Shown here: positions 25,470 to 34,867 of the stretch, piece after piece
Layout: each line of letters begins with the position of its first letter
Position numbering within the stretch: position 1 is the first letter of the stretch
Assembly (NCBI GenBank): GCA_937873275.1
Contig: CALMRC010000039.1
Location: 1 to 51,114 of the forward strand
DNA from: an uncultured Spirochaetota bacterium
GTDB taxonomy: Bacteria > Spirochaetota > Spirochaetia > Treponematales > UBA12059
Reading direction: 5' to 3'
DNA length: 51,114 nucleotides
Made by a program: the position numbers and the translations under genes
Notes under the pieces: generated by a model
Told to the model about the DNA's origin: nothing
Seen by the model: the letters and a program-made list of their open reading frames with translations, nothing else
Databases searched by the model: none

Positions 25470-26750
25470 ATGTACAGGAAGATAGCCCTTGCCTATTCCG
25501 GCGGATTGGACACCACGGTCATCGTACCCTGGCTCAAGGAGAACTACGGCTGCGAGGTGGTCGCTGTCTGCGGCGACGTCGGGCAGGAGTGCGACTGGGC
25601 GGGCCTGGAGAAGCGGGCCCTCGCCTCGGGGGCCTCCAAGCTGATCGTGAAGAACCTTAAGCGGGAATTCGTGGAGGACTACCTTTGGCCCCTGGTCAAG
25701 GCGGGTGCCGCCTACGAAGGACGCTACCTGCTGGGCACCAGCGCCGCCCGGCCCCTGCTGGCGAAGTGCCTGGCGGAGGCGGCGTTGGCGGAGGGGGCGG
25801 ACGCGATCGCCCACGGGTGCACCGGCAAGGGGAACGACCAGGTACGCTTCGAGCTGGGGATCCGCGCCGCGGCCCCGGACCTCGAGATCATCGCCCCCTG
25901 GCGGATCTGGGACATCGCGAGCCGGGAGGAGGAGATCGCCTACCTGGAGGCCCGGGGCATCCCGGTCCCCATGAAAAAGGAGGATTCCTATTCCCGGGAC
26001 GACAACCTCTGGCACGTGAGCCACGAGGGCCTGGACCTGGAGGATCCCGCCTCGGAACCCAAGTGGGAAGGTATGCTCAAGATGTGCTCCACGCCGGAGA
26101 AGGCCCCGAACGTGCCGGAATACGTGGAGCTGGGGTTCGAGGGGGGTGTGCCGGTGGCCCTGAACGGGGTCCGGATGGGAGGCGCCGAGTTGATCTCGGC
26201 CTTGAACGTCGCCGCGGGGCGCCACGGAATCGGGGTTCTCGACATGGTGGAGAACCGTGTGGTGGGGATGAAGAGCAGGGGGGTGTACGAGACCCCGGCG
26301 GGCACGGTGCTCCTGGAAGCCCACGCACGGCTGGAACAGCTCTGCCTGGACCGGAAGACCCTGTCCTTCAAACTCCAGGCGGCCCAACGCTTCGCGGAGC
26401 TCCTCTACGAGGGGGAGTGGGAAAGTCCCCTCATGGAGGCGCTGTGCGCCTTCGTGGACTCCACCCAGAAGGTGGTTACCGGGACGGTGAAGCTGAAGTT
26501 GTACAAGGGTGGTATACTGGGGGCCGGCGCCGTGTCGGCGTACTCCCTGTACGACAAGTCCCTGGCGTCCTTTGCCACGGGGCCCTTGTTCGACCACAAG
26601 GACGCGACGGGCTTCATAAACCTGACGGCCCTGCCGACCAAGGCCCGGAGCCTGGTGAAAGCCCGGCTCGCGGCCCGGAAGGCGGCGGCGGGCGGAGGGG
26701 ACCCGACTTTTCGGTACGGCACCGGGCGGGTGGCGGCCTCGGCGCCGTAG
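25470..26750 (+). CDS. argG: Argininosuccinate synthase
   Basis: LAYSGGLDTTVIVPWLKENYG; HGCTGKGNDQVRFELG; EDSYSRDDNLWHVSHEG. Confidence 0.97.
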   Translation: MYRKIALAYSGGLDTTVIVPWLKENYGCEVVAVCGDVGQECDWAGLEKRALASGASKLIVKNLKREFVEDYLWPLVKAGAAYEGRYLLGTSAARPLLAKCLAEAALAEGADAIAHGCTGKGNDQVRFELGIRAAAPDLEIIAPWRIWDIASREEEIAYLEARGIPVPMKKEDSYSRDDNLWHVSHEGLDLEDPASEPKWEGMLKMCSTPEKAPNVPEYVELGFEGGVPVALNGVRMGGAELISALNVAAGRHGIGVLDMVENRVVGMKSRGVYETPAGTVLLEAHARLEQLCLDRKTLSFKLQAAQRFAELLYEGEWESPLMEALCAFVDSTQKVVTGTVKLKLYKGGILGAGAVSAYSLYDKSLASFATGPLFDHKDATGFINLTALPTKARSLVKARLAARKAAAGGGDPTFRYGTGRVAASAP

Positions 26751-26805
26751 GGAAGCCGGTCGGCCGGGGATTCGGCGGGTCCGGGCGCCGGGAAAAGGAG
26801 TATCG

Positions 26806-28200
26806 ATGGCCAAGCTCTGGGAAGTCGGTTCGTCGGGCCTGGACCCGAGGGTGGACGAGTTCCTGTCCTCCGTGGCGGTGGACGGCCGCCTCCTTCCGGA
26901 AGACCTGGAGGGCTCGATCGCCCACGCCCGCATGCTGGGCGTCCAGGGCATCCTGCCCGAGGGCTCCGCGAAGGCCCTGGTGTCCGAGCTAAAGGCCCTC
27001 CGGGCCGAGGCGGCCGCGGGCTCCCTAGTCCCGGACCCGAAGGCCGAGGACGTCCATTCCTTCGTGGAGGGCGAGCTGACCCGCCGCCTGGGGGACGTCG
27101 GCAAGGCCGTGCACGCCGGCCGCAGCCGGAACGACCAGGTGGCCGTAGACCTGCGTCTCTTCCTCAAGAAGGCCTTCCGCCGCGCCCGGGAAGGAGTGCT
27201 GTCGGCGATGACGGCCCTCCTGGACCTGGCCGCGGAGCATACGGAAACCCTCCTGCCCGGCTACACCCACCTGCAGAGGGCCCAGCCGGTGACCTTCGCC
27301 TTCCACCTCCTGGCCTGGTGCGCCGCCCTGGAGCGGGACGCGGGCCGCTTCGCGGACGGCCTGGCCCGGGCGGACGAGTGCCCCCTGGGCTCCGGGGCCC
27401 TGGCGGGCTCGGGCCTGCCCCTGGACCGGGAGGCGACGGCGAAGGACCTGGGCTTCGCCCGGCCCTCCCGGAACGCCATGGACGCCACCGCGGACCGGGA
27501 CGCCTGCGTGGAGTACGCGGCCGCGGCCTCGACCCTCCTCATGCACCTGTCCCGGTTCTGCGAGGAGATCGTCCTCTGGTCCTCCGAGGAGTTCTCCTTC
27601 GTGAAGGTGGGCCCGGCGTGCTCCACGGGTTCCAGCATCATGCCCCAGAAGCGCAATCCCGACACCGCCGAGGTGATCCGCGGAAAGGCCGGAAGGGTTT
27701 TCGGGGGACTCGTGAACCTCCTGGTGCTCCAGAAGGGCCTGCCCCTGGCCTACGGCCGGGACCTCCAGGAGGACAAGGAAGCCCTCTTCGACGTGGTGGA
27801 CACCGTGGACAGATGCCTCGAGGCCTTCGCCGTCCTGGTGCGATCCCTGGAGCCGAACCCGGACCGGATGCGGGACGCGGCGAAAACCGGGTTCCTGGAG
27901 GCCACGGACATCGCGGAACTCCTGGTGCGGAAGGGAATCCCCTTCCGGTCCGCCTACGGGGCGGCCAAGCAGGCGGTCCTCACCTGCCTGTCCCTGGGGC
28001 TCCGGCCCGCGGACCTCACGGACGCGGACCTCGCGGGGATCTCCCCCCTCTTCGCGCAGGCGGGGATCCGGGCGCAGGAGCTCGCGGCCTACCTGGACCT
28101 GGACGCCTGCGTGGCCCGGAGGAACGGTACCGGCGGCCCCGCCCCGGAGCGGACCCGGGCGGAGATCGCACGTCTGCGTGCCTTCGCGACCGCGGGCTGA
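26806..28200 (+). CDS. argH: Argininosuccinate lyase
   Basis: HAGRSRNDQVAVDLRLFL; YTHLQRAQPVTF; GSSIMPQKRNPD. Confidence 0.97.
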   Translation: MAKLWEVGSSGLDPRVDEFLSSVAVDGRLLPEDLEGSIAHARMLGVQGILPEGSAKALVSELKALRAEAAAGSLVPDPKAEDVHSFVEGELTRRLGDVGKAVHAGRSRNDQVAVDLRLFLKKAFRRAREGVLSAMTALLDLAAEHTETLLPGYTHLQRAQPVTFAFHLLAWCAALERDAGRFADGLARADECPLGSGALAGSGLPLDREATAKDLGFARPSRNAMDATADRDACVEYAAAASTLLMHLSRFCEEIVLWSSEEFSFVKVGPACSTGSSIMPQKRNPDTAEVIRGKAGRVFGGLVNLLVLQKGLPLAYGRDLQEDKEALFDVVDTVDRCLEAFAVLVRSLEPNPDRMRDAAKTGFLEATDIAELLVRKGIPFRSAYGAAKQAVLTCLSLGLRPADLTDADLAGISPLFAQAGIRAQELAAYLDLDACVARRNGTGGPAPERTRAEIARLRAFATAG

Positions 28201-28206
28201 CGAGCG

Positions 28207-28809
28207 GTGTTCGACTGCGTGATCCCCGCCGCCGGGGCCTCCAGCCGCATGGGGGCTTGGAAGCCCGGTCTGGCCTTCCGGGGCGGGACCCTGCTGTCCG
28301 CCGCCGCCGGGATCGCCCGGGACGCGGGATGCCGGGTGATCGTGGTGGCCGGCCGGGACGCGGATTCCATCCCCGGGGCTCTGGGTAGCCTGGCGGACCG
28401 GGTCGAGATCGTTCCGAACCCGGCCTGGGAGGAAGGGATGCTGGGATCCCTCCAGGCGGGGATGGCGCGGGTGCAGACCCCCTTCTTCTTCGTCCTTCCC
28501 GCGGACATGCCCTTCGTGCCGGTCGCCGCGTTCCGCGCCCTGGCCCGGGAGGCGGAAATCCGCCGGGACGAGGGAATTCCTGCCCGGCCGATCTTCCCGT
28601 CCTTCCGGGGAGAGCCGGGGCACCCGGTCCTCATTCCGTCCGGCCTGATCCCGGAGGCCCTGCGCCTGCCCCGGGACGGCCGGTTCAAAGACTATCTCGA
28701 GACCCGGGGACCCGTGTACCGGGAGGTCCCGGATCCGGGGATCCGCGCGGACCTGGACACCCGGACCGAGTACGAGGGCGCCCTGAAGGTACCTCTCCGA
28801 TTCATCTAG
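28207..28809 (+). CDS. MobA/MocA-like nucleotidyltransferase
   Basis: VIPAAGASSRMGAWKPGLAFRG; PADMPFVPV; GHPVLIPSGL. Confidence 0.85.
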   Translation: MFDCVIPAAGASSRMGAWKPGLAFRGGTLLSAAAGIARDAGCRVIVVAGRDADSIPGALGSLADRVEIVPNPAWEEGMLGSLQAGMARVQTPFFFVLPADMPFVPVAAFRALAREAEIRRDEGIPARPIFPSFRGEPGHPVLIPSGLIPEALRLPRDGRFKDYLETRGPVYREVPDPGIRADLDTRTEYEGALKVPLRFI

Positions 28810-28825
28810 GATCCTCGCCGTATTC

Positions 28826-28867
28826 TTGACACGTCTAGTCACGCCCCATATATTCACACTGTGAATA
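28826..28867 (+). promoter_or_regulatory. Promoter TTGACA-N17-TATATT with overlapping palindrome TATTCACA-C-TGTGAATA
   Basis: -35 at 28826-28831, -10 at 28849-28854, palindrome 28851-28867. Confidence 0.7.
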
Positions 28868-28877
28868 GGGGGGTCCC

Positions 28878-29891
28878 ATGAAACTATCCCGAACGCGCTC
28901 CATCCTTGCCGCCGCGCTGATCCTGCTCGGCTCGGCGGCGGCCGTCGCACAAACCCCGCCCTCCCGCATCATAATGGGGGGCCGGGCCGCGGTCCTGGTC
29001 GCGGACGCGGTGTACGCTTTCCCCTCCGCGAAATCCCGGGTCATCACCGTGGGGGGAGGGGATCAGGGACTGGGCACCTTCCTCCGGGAATTGGATCCTT
29101 CCTATCCCTCCAAGCCGGTCCTGGATCGCAACGCCTCCGCGGAGGTGTACGTCTCCTACCGACCGGACCTGGCGATCTTCAAGAGCTCCCTGAAGCGGGG
29201 AGTGGGGGGCGCCCTGGAATCCCTGGGGATCCGGGTCCACTATCTGGACCTGGAGACTCCGGAGGACTACTACCGGGATCTTGAGTCCCTGGGCCGCATC
29301 CTGGGCGAGGAGGCCCGGGCCGCGGAGCTGGTCGGATATTACAAAGGGGTCGTGGAGACCGCCGCCCGGATCGCCTCGGGAGCCCCCCGCAAGCCCCGGG
29401 TCCTGACGGTCCAGGCCGCCGGGGACGCCTGGGAGGTCCCTCCGGCGTCCTGGATGCAGACCCGGATCGTGGAGATGGCCGGGGGCGTGCCGGTTTGGGT
29501 CGGGGCCAATCCCGGGGACGGCTGGGCCCGGGTGGACCTGGAGCAGGTCGCCGCGTGGAATCCCGACGTCATCCTGGTGATCGACTACCGGCGGGGAGTG
29601 GACGAGGCCGTCACCCGGATGCGGGCGGATCCCCGGTTCGCGCTCCTCGCCGCCGGGAAGGCCGGCAGGATCCGGGGCTTCCCCCAGGACTTCTTCAGTT
29701 GGGACCAGCCGGACACCCGCTGGGCCCTGGGGCTCCTCTGGGCGGTCAAGACCCTCCACCCGGACCGGGCGGAAACCCTCTCCCTGGAGGCCGAGGCTCG
29801 ACGCTTCTACCGGCTCCTCTACGGCTTCGACGACACGGCCTTCGACCGGGTCGTCCGGCCCCGGCTGACCGGGGACCATGGAATCCGCTAG
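28878..29891 (+). CDS. ABC transporter substrate-binding protein, class III (iron/corrinoid/molybdate type)
   Basis: Signal peptide; helical-backbone SBP pattern; followed by FecCD permease and ATPase. Confidence 0.85.
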   Translation: MKLSRTRSILAAALILLGSAAAVAQTPPSRIIMGGRAAVLVADAVYAFPSAKSRVITVGGGDQGLGTFLRELDPSYPSKPVLDRNASAEVYVSYRPDLAIFKSSLKRGVGGALESLGIRVHYLDLETPEDYYRDLESLGRILGEEARAAELVGYYKGVVETAARIASGAPRKPRVLTVQAAGDAWEVPPASWMQTRIVEMAGGVPVWVGANPGDGWARVDLEQVAAWNPDVILVIDYRRGVDEAVTRMRADPRFALLAAGKAGRIRGFPQDFFSWDQPDTRWALGLLWAVKTLHPDRAETLSLEAEARRFYRLLYGFDDTAFDRVVRPRLTGDHGIR

Positions 29892-30912
29892 GGACCGACC
29901 TTCCGTCGGCCGTACCCCGCATCCGGCCCGGAGGGCCCCGACGAACGCGGCGCTCTGGGCCGTCGCCTTCCTCCTCCTGGCCCTCGCCCTCCTGGCGGGT
30001 CGCTACCCGGAGCCGGGCTTCCTGGATCCCCGGATCCTGGCCTCCGACGAGCTGGCCCGGACCCTCCTCCTGACCGTCCGGCTACCCCGGGTCCTGGCGG
30101 CGGCCCTCCTGGGGGCCGTGCTGGCCGCCTCGGGGAACGCCTTCCAGATGGTCTTCTCCAACCCCCTGGTGGAACCGGGTTTCCTGGGGGTCTCCCAGGG
30201 GGCAGCCTTCGGGGCGGCCCTGGCCATGGTCCTGGGATTGCGGCACGACCTGGCCGTCTCGGGCTCCGCCTTCGTCTTCGCCCTGGCGGGCCTGGGGGCT
30301 TCCGCGGCCCTGGCCCGGAGATTCCGCTTCGGGGGCTGGGTCCTGCGGCTGGTCCTGGCGGGGATCGCGGTGTCCGCCTTCTTCTCCTCCGCCCTGGCCT
30401 GGGTGAAGTACGCCGCGGACCCCCTGCGGGAGCTTCCGGACATCGCCTACTGGACCCTGGGCGGACTCTCGGGGATCGGCTGGAAGCGCCTGGCCGCGGT
30501 GGCCCCGGTCGCCCTGGCGTCCCTGGGGGTGCTCCGGGCCGCGGGGTGGAGGCTCTCCATCCTGTCCCTGGAGGACGCCGCGTCCTTCTCCCTGGGAGCC
30601 CGTCCCGGCCGGGAGCGCGCCCTGATCCTGACCGCCGCCGTCGCGGGGGTGGCGGCCCTTACGGCGGTAAGCGGGATCGTGTCCTGGGCGGGCCTCATCG
30701 TCCCCCACGCGGCCCGCCTCCTGGTCGGCGCGGACGGACGCAGGTCCATGCCCGCCTCCATCGCCCTGGGGGCGGCTTTCCTTACGGTCTGCGACGCGGT
30801 GTCCCGGACCCTGCTGCCCGGGGAACTGCCCCTGGGGGTCACCACCGCCTTCCTGGGCACCGCTGCCTTCACGGCCCTCCTCCTCGGCCGGGCCGTCACG
30901 GTAGTCCGCTGA
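29878..30912 (+). CDS. FecCD/BtuC-type ABC transporter permease
   Basis: RLPRVLAAALLGAVLAASGNAFQMVFSNPLVEPGFLGVSQGAAFGAALA; SWAGLIVPHAARLLVG. Confidence 0.95.
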   Translation: MESARDRPSVGRTPHPARRAPTNAALWAVAFLLLALALLAGRYPEPGFLDPRILASDELARTLLLTVRLPRVLAAALLGAVLAASGNAFQMVFSNPLVEPGFLGVSQGAAFGAALAMVLGLRHDLAVSGSAFVFALAGLGASAALARRFRFGGWVLRLVLAGIAVSAFFSSALAWVKYAADPLRELPDIAYWTLGGLSGIGWKRLAAVAPVALASLGVLRAAGWRLSILSLEDAASFSLGARPGRERALILTAAVAGVAALTAVSGIVSWAGLIVPHAARLLVGADGRRSMPASIALGAAFLTVCDAVSRTLLPGELPLGVTTAFLGTAAFTALLLGRAVTVVR

Positions 30913-31766
30913 TGCTGGAATACCGGGACGTCCATCTGCGCTATCCCGAGGGGGACCGGGACGCGGTGTCCGGCTTCTCCCTCTCGGTGCCCGAGGGGAG
31001 CGTGCTGGCCCTGCTGGGTCCGAACGGCTCCGGCAAGTCGACCCTGCTCCTGGCGGCCCTGGGGTGGATGCGCCCCCGGTCCGGGGAGGTCCTCCTGGCG
31101 GGGCGGCCCGCCTCCTCCTGGCCCCCGGGGGAGCGGGCCCGGAAGGCCGCCTACCTCTCCCAGATCGAGCGGATCTCCTTCACCTACGAGGCCCGGGAGT
31201 TCGTGCTGATGGGCCGGGCCCCCCACCTGGCCCCCCTGGCGGAGCCGGACGCCCGGGACGAGGAACGGGCCCGGGCGGCCCTGGACGCCCTGGGGATCGG
31301 GGACTTCGCCGGGCGCCCCGTGACCGCCCTGTCCGGGGGCGAGCTCCAGCTCGTGCGCCTGGCCCGGTGCCTGGTCCAGGAAGCGCCCCTGGTTTTGCTG
31401 GACGAACCCACCGCGGCCCTGGATCCCGCCAACGCCCTCCGGGTGGCCCAGGCCCTGGCGGCCCTGGCCCGGGAGGGCCGTACCGTCGTCTTTTCCACCC
31501 ACGACGCCGCCCTTGCGGCCTACGCCGCGGATTCCGTCGTCCTGATCCGGGAGGGTCGTCTCCTGGCCACGGGGTCCGCGGGGGAGACCCTGGTCCCCGG
31601 ACTCCTTTCGAAGACCTTCTCCGTCCCCTTCGGAATCTCCGGTGCGCCCTCACCGTTCCTGCAGGCCGGTGCCGGCCCGACGGGGGATCGGCGAAGCCCG
31701 CCGCCTACCGGGTCCAGTATTCCCGGGGCTCCGGGTGACAGAGGAAGCGGCCCATCGCCTCGGTGA
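30912..31766 (+). CDS. FecE/BtuD-type ABC transporter ATP-binding protein
   Basis: Walker A GPNGSGKST; LSGGELQLVRLARCLVQ; VLLDEPTAALDP. Confidence 0.95.
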   Translation: MLEYRDVHLRYPEGDRDAVSGFSLSVPEGSVLALLGPNGSGKSTLLLAALGWMRPRSGEVLLAGRPASSWPPGERARKAAYLSQIERISFTYEAREFVLMGRAPHLAPLAEPDARDEERARAALDALGIGDFAGRPVTALSGGELQLVRLARCLVQEAPLVLLDEPTAALDPANALRVAQALAALAREGRTVVFSTHDAALAAYAADSVVLIREGRLLATGSAGETLVPGLLSKTFSVPFGISGAPSPFLQAGAGPTGDRRSPPPTGSSIPGAPGDRGSGPSPR

Positions 31767-32928
31767 AGCCGTAGGCCCCGGTGCGGCCGAAGGCCACGTA
31801 GTCCCCCGCGTCCAGGCCCGGCAGGAGGACGTCCCCCAGGCGGTCCAGGGAGGTGCACAGGGGGCCGGTCAGGGTCGCCGGACCGGAGTTTCCCTCGACG
31901 GAGGTCCCGTCCGCCCGGAAGGCCCGGACCGGGAAGGGCTGGCCCGTCAGGAGGGGGCGGAGGAGATGGTTGATCCCTCCCTCCAGGATCACGAACCGGA
32001 CGCCCCGGCTCTCCTTCACCCGGACCACCCGGGCAACATAGACCCCGCAGGGGCCGGCCAGCCAGCGCCCGGGTTCCAGTACGAGTTCCCCCCGGAACCA
32101 GCCGTTCCGTTCCAGGAGATCCCGGAGGGATCGGCCCAGGGCCTCGATGTCCAGCTCCTCCTCCCCGGGGGCGTAGGCGATGCCCAGCCCTCCGCCCAGG
32201 TCGATCTGGCGCAGGTCCAGGCCGAAGGACTCCGAGGCCCTCCGGGAGAGGCCCAGGACGGTGTCGTAGGTCCGGGCCAGCCTGTCCGCGTCCAGCTCGT
32301 TGCTGGCCGCGAAGACGTGGATGCCCTCGATCCGGACCCGGGTGAAGCGCTTGGCCGTGTGGAGCACCCGGGCCAGGTTCTCCTCGTCCACCCCGAAGGC
32401 CGAGGGTCCCGTTCCGCCGATGATCCGGGAACCCTCCTCGATCCCCGCGGCGGGGTGGATGCGGAGGTTCACCGCCGCCGGCTTCCGGGAAAACCGGTCC
32501 ACCAGGGCCAGGTCTTCCACGCTTTCCGCGTGGATCCGGGCCCCCAGACGCAGGGCCCGGCGGATCTCCTCGGCCCGCTTGCCGGGGCCGCCGTAGAAGA
32601 TCCGGTTGCCGGGTCCCGCTTCCTCCCCGCCGGACGCCGCCGCCCGGGAGCCCGACCGGGGGCGCGCCTTGGACAGGGCCCGGGCGGCCCGGTCGAGCTC
32701 CCCCCCGGAGGCGCAGTCGAAGGCGGCCCCGCCCCGGGCGAAGAGCGAAAGGAGTCCGGGATTCGGGTTTGCCTTGACCGCGTAGGCCAGGCGGACCCGG
32801 GGCGGGAGGACCGCGGACAGGCGGTCCCAGCGCTCCCGGGCGGCGGACCGCGAATAGACGAAGAACGGCCCCGGGGCCCGGACCGCGAAGCCCGCGAGGG
32901 CGCTGTCGGAGACGGCGAAGAAGCTCAT
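31705..32928 (-). CDS. lysA: Diaminopimelate decarboxylase-like PLP enzyme
   Basis: AYAVKANPNPGLL; GGGLGIAYAPGEEELD; EPGRWLAGPCGVYVARVVRVKE; operon with dap genes. Confidence 0.85.
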   Translation of the reverse strand: MSFFAVSDSALAGFAVRAPGPFFVYSRSAARERWDRLSAVLPPRVRLAYAVKANPNPGLLSLFARGGAAFDCASGGELDRAARALSKARPRSGSRAAASGGEEAGPGNRIFYGGPGKRAEEIRRALRLGARIHAESVEDLALVDRFSRKPAAVNLRIHPAAGIEEGSRIIGGTGPSAFGVDEENLARVLHTAKRFTRVRIEGIHVFAASNELDADRLARTYDTVLGLSRRASESFGLDLRQIDLGGGLGIAYAPGEEELDIEALGRSLRDLLERNGWFRGELVLEPGRWLAGPCGVYVARVVRVKESRGVRFVILEGGINHLLRPLLTGQPFPVRAFRADGTSVEGNSGPATLTGPLCTSLDRLGDVLLPGLDAGDYVAFGRTGAYGFTEAMGRFLCHPEPREYWTR

Positions 32929-34055
32929 CGGTCCCTCCAGAAGCCGGACAGGCGTCGGACGCCTTCCACGATATCGGCGGGGGATCCCGCCCAGGAGACT
33001 CGCGCGTAGGCCGCGCCCCGGGGCCCGAAGGCCGAGCCGGGGATGACGATGACCCCGCCCCGGTCCCGGACCCGAAGGCAGAAGGCCCCGGGATCCGGCC
33101 GGGCCTCGGGCGGCAGGGGCAGCCAGGCGTAGAAGCCTCCCGCCGGCGGGGGGGGATCCCAGCCCAGGTGATCCCGGGCCGCGGAACGGAAGGCTTCCCA
33201 GCGGACGGCAAGCTGGGTCCGCACCCGGGGGAGAATCCGGTCCGAGGCTCCGACCAGGGCGGCGGCCGCCGCCTGGGCGGGCCGGGAAAGGCAGGAGACC
33301 ATGGCGTTGTGCACGAGCCGGGCGGGGGCCAGGACCTCGGAATCCCCCCAGGCCCAGCCCACCCGGAGGCCGGGGGCCGCGAAAGCCTTGCTCAGGGAGC
33401 CCAGGACGACGGCCCCGGGGCGGACGCCGGCATCCGCCAGGCCCGCGGGGCGTTCCGAGAGGTGGAGCTCCCGGTAGACCTCGTCGGAGACCAGGACCAC
33501 CTCCCGGTCCCGGCAGGCGGCGTACATTTCGTCCAGGGCCGCCCGGGATGCACCGGCCCCGGTGGGATTGGCGGGATGGTTCACGATCGCCAGCCGGGCC
33601 CGGGGGGCCGCCTCCAGGGCGGCCCGGAAGAGCCCGGGGTCCAGGGAGAAGTCCGGGGCCGCGGGGTAGGGGACCGGCTCGGCCCCGGCCAGGCGGGCCA
33701 GGGTCGGATAGGCCAGGAAGCCGGGATCCGGCAGGAGGACCTGGTCCCCCGGTCCCGCCCAGGCTTGGACCAGGGCGAAGAGGGCCCCCTGGCTCCCAGC
33801 GGACACGAGGATCCCGGGATCCGGGACGCCGAGATGGTCCGCCAGGGCGGCCCGGAGTTCCGGGATGCCCGCGTTGGGCCCGTAGGGACAGGGGCCTTCC
33901 GGACCCGCCCAGGCCTCCAGGGATTCCCGGGCTTCCCGGGGCAGGTCCCAGGAGGGTTCCCCCAGGCCCAGGGAGACGCAGCCCGCGGGGGCTCCCTCGT
34001 TCATGGCCCGGATCACCGAGAGCCTCAGACCCGCCATGCGGCCGGCGGGTCTCAC
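32925..34055 (-). CDS. PLP aminotransferase class I/II, probable DapC/DapL-role enzyme
   Basis: LGLGEPSWDLP; NHPANPTGAGASRAALDEM; SDEVYRELHL; GSLSKAFAAPGLRVGW. GTGA overlap with dapD (alternative ATG 34037). Confidence 0.88.
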   Translation of the reverse strand: MRPAGRMAGLRLSVIRAMNEGAPAGCVSLGLGEPSWDLPREARESLEAWAGPEGPCPYGPNAGIPELRAALADHLGVPDPGILVSAGSQGALFALVQAWAGPGDQVLLPDPGFLAYPTLARLAGAEPVPYPAAPDFSLDPGLFRAALEAAPRARLAIVNHPANPTGAGASRAALDEMYAACRDREVVLVSDEVYRELHLSERPAGLADAGVRPGAVVLGSLSKAFAAPGLRVGWAWGDSEVLAPARLVHNAMVSCLSRPAQAAAAALVGASDRILPRVRTQLAVRWEAFRSAARDHLGWDPPPPAGGFYAWLPLPPEARPDPGAFCLRVRDRGGVIVIPGSAFGPRGAAYARVSWAGSPADIVEGVRRLSGFWRDR

Positions 34056-34867
34056 CGGAGGGCCTCCTCCAGGGCCAGGGAGGCCTCGGTCTTCGCGTCC
34101 CGGTACTTCACGACGCAGGGTGCGGCCAGGAGGATGCCCGAGCGGGCCGCGTAGTCTCCCGGGGCGGGCCGGGCGCCCGGGACGACCACGGCTCCCGGGG
34201 GCACCTCCCCCCGCAGGACCCGGCCGTTCACCAGGTCGTGGATCGGCACCCCCGCGGACAGGATGGTTCCCGGGGCGATGACCGCCCGCTCCCGGACCAC
34301 CACGCCCTCCAGTAGGGCGGCCAGGGCTCCCACGAAGGCCCCGTCCTCCACCACCACGGGCCGGGCCCCGGCGGGCTCCAGGACGCCCCCCACCTGGGCC
34401 CCCGCGGAGAGGTGGACCCGGGCCCCGATCCGGGCGCAGGAGCCCACCAAGGCGTGGGAGTCCACCATGGTCCCGTCCCCTATCCAGGCCCCGACGTTCA
34501 CGAAGGCCGGGGGCATGATCACGACGCCCCGGCCCAGGCGGGCCCCCCGGCGCACCGAGGAGCCCCCGGGAACCATCCGCACTCCGTCGGCCTCCGCGAT
34601 TTCCCGGGGCGGGTAGGAAGACTTGTCCCGGGCTCCCCCCGGCCAGGCCGGGAAGGGAACCACCGGGGCCGCCTTGAAACCCGCCAGGATGCCCCGCTTG
34701 ACCCAGGGTACCGCGTTCCAGGCACCGTCGTCGCCCCGGACCGCGGCCGTCACGGTCCCGGATTCCAGGGCGGCCAGGAAGGCCTCGTGAAACTCCGTCC
34801 AGCCGGGGCGGGCGGAAATCTCCTCCGGGGTTCCCGCGCAGAAGGCCTCGAGGTCCGCGGGGCTCAC
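34052..34867 (-). CDS. dapD: Tetrahydrodipicolinate N-acyltransferase
   Basis: Left-handed beta-helix hexapeptides; MPPAFVNVGAWIGDGTMVDSHALVGSCARIG; GTGA overlap with dapB. Confidence 0.9.
   Translation of the reverse strand: MSPADLEAFCAGTPEEISARPGWTEFHEAFLAALESGTVTAAVRGDDGAWNAVPWVKRGILAGFKAAPVVPFPAWPGGARDKSSYPPREIAEADGVRMVPGGSSVRRGARLGRGVVIMPPAFVNVGAWIGDGTMVDSHALVGSCARIGARVHLSAGAQVGGVLEPAGARPVVVEDGAFVGALAALLEGVVVRERAVIAPGTILSAGVPIHDLVNGRVLRGEVPPGAVVVPGARPAPGDYAARSGILLAAPCVVKYRDAKTEASLALEEALR

Noticed and set aside
28826-28877. Cobalamin riboswitch upstream of the FecCD-type importer
   Set aside because: The leader between the -10 and the ATG is only about 24 nt, too short; the palindrome looks like a protein operator.
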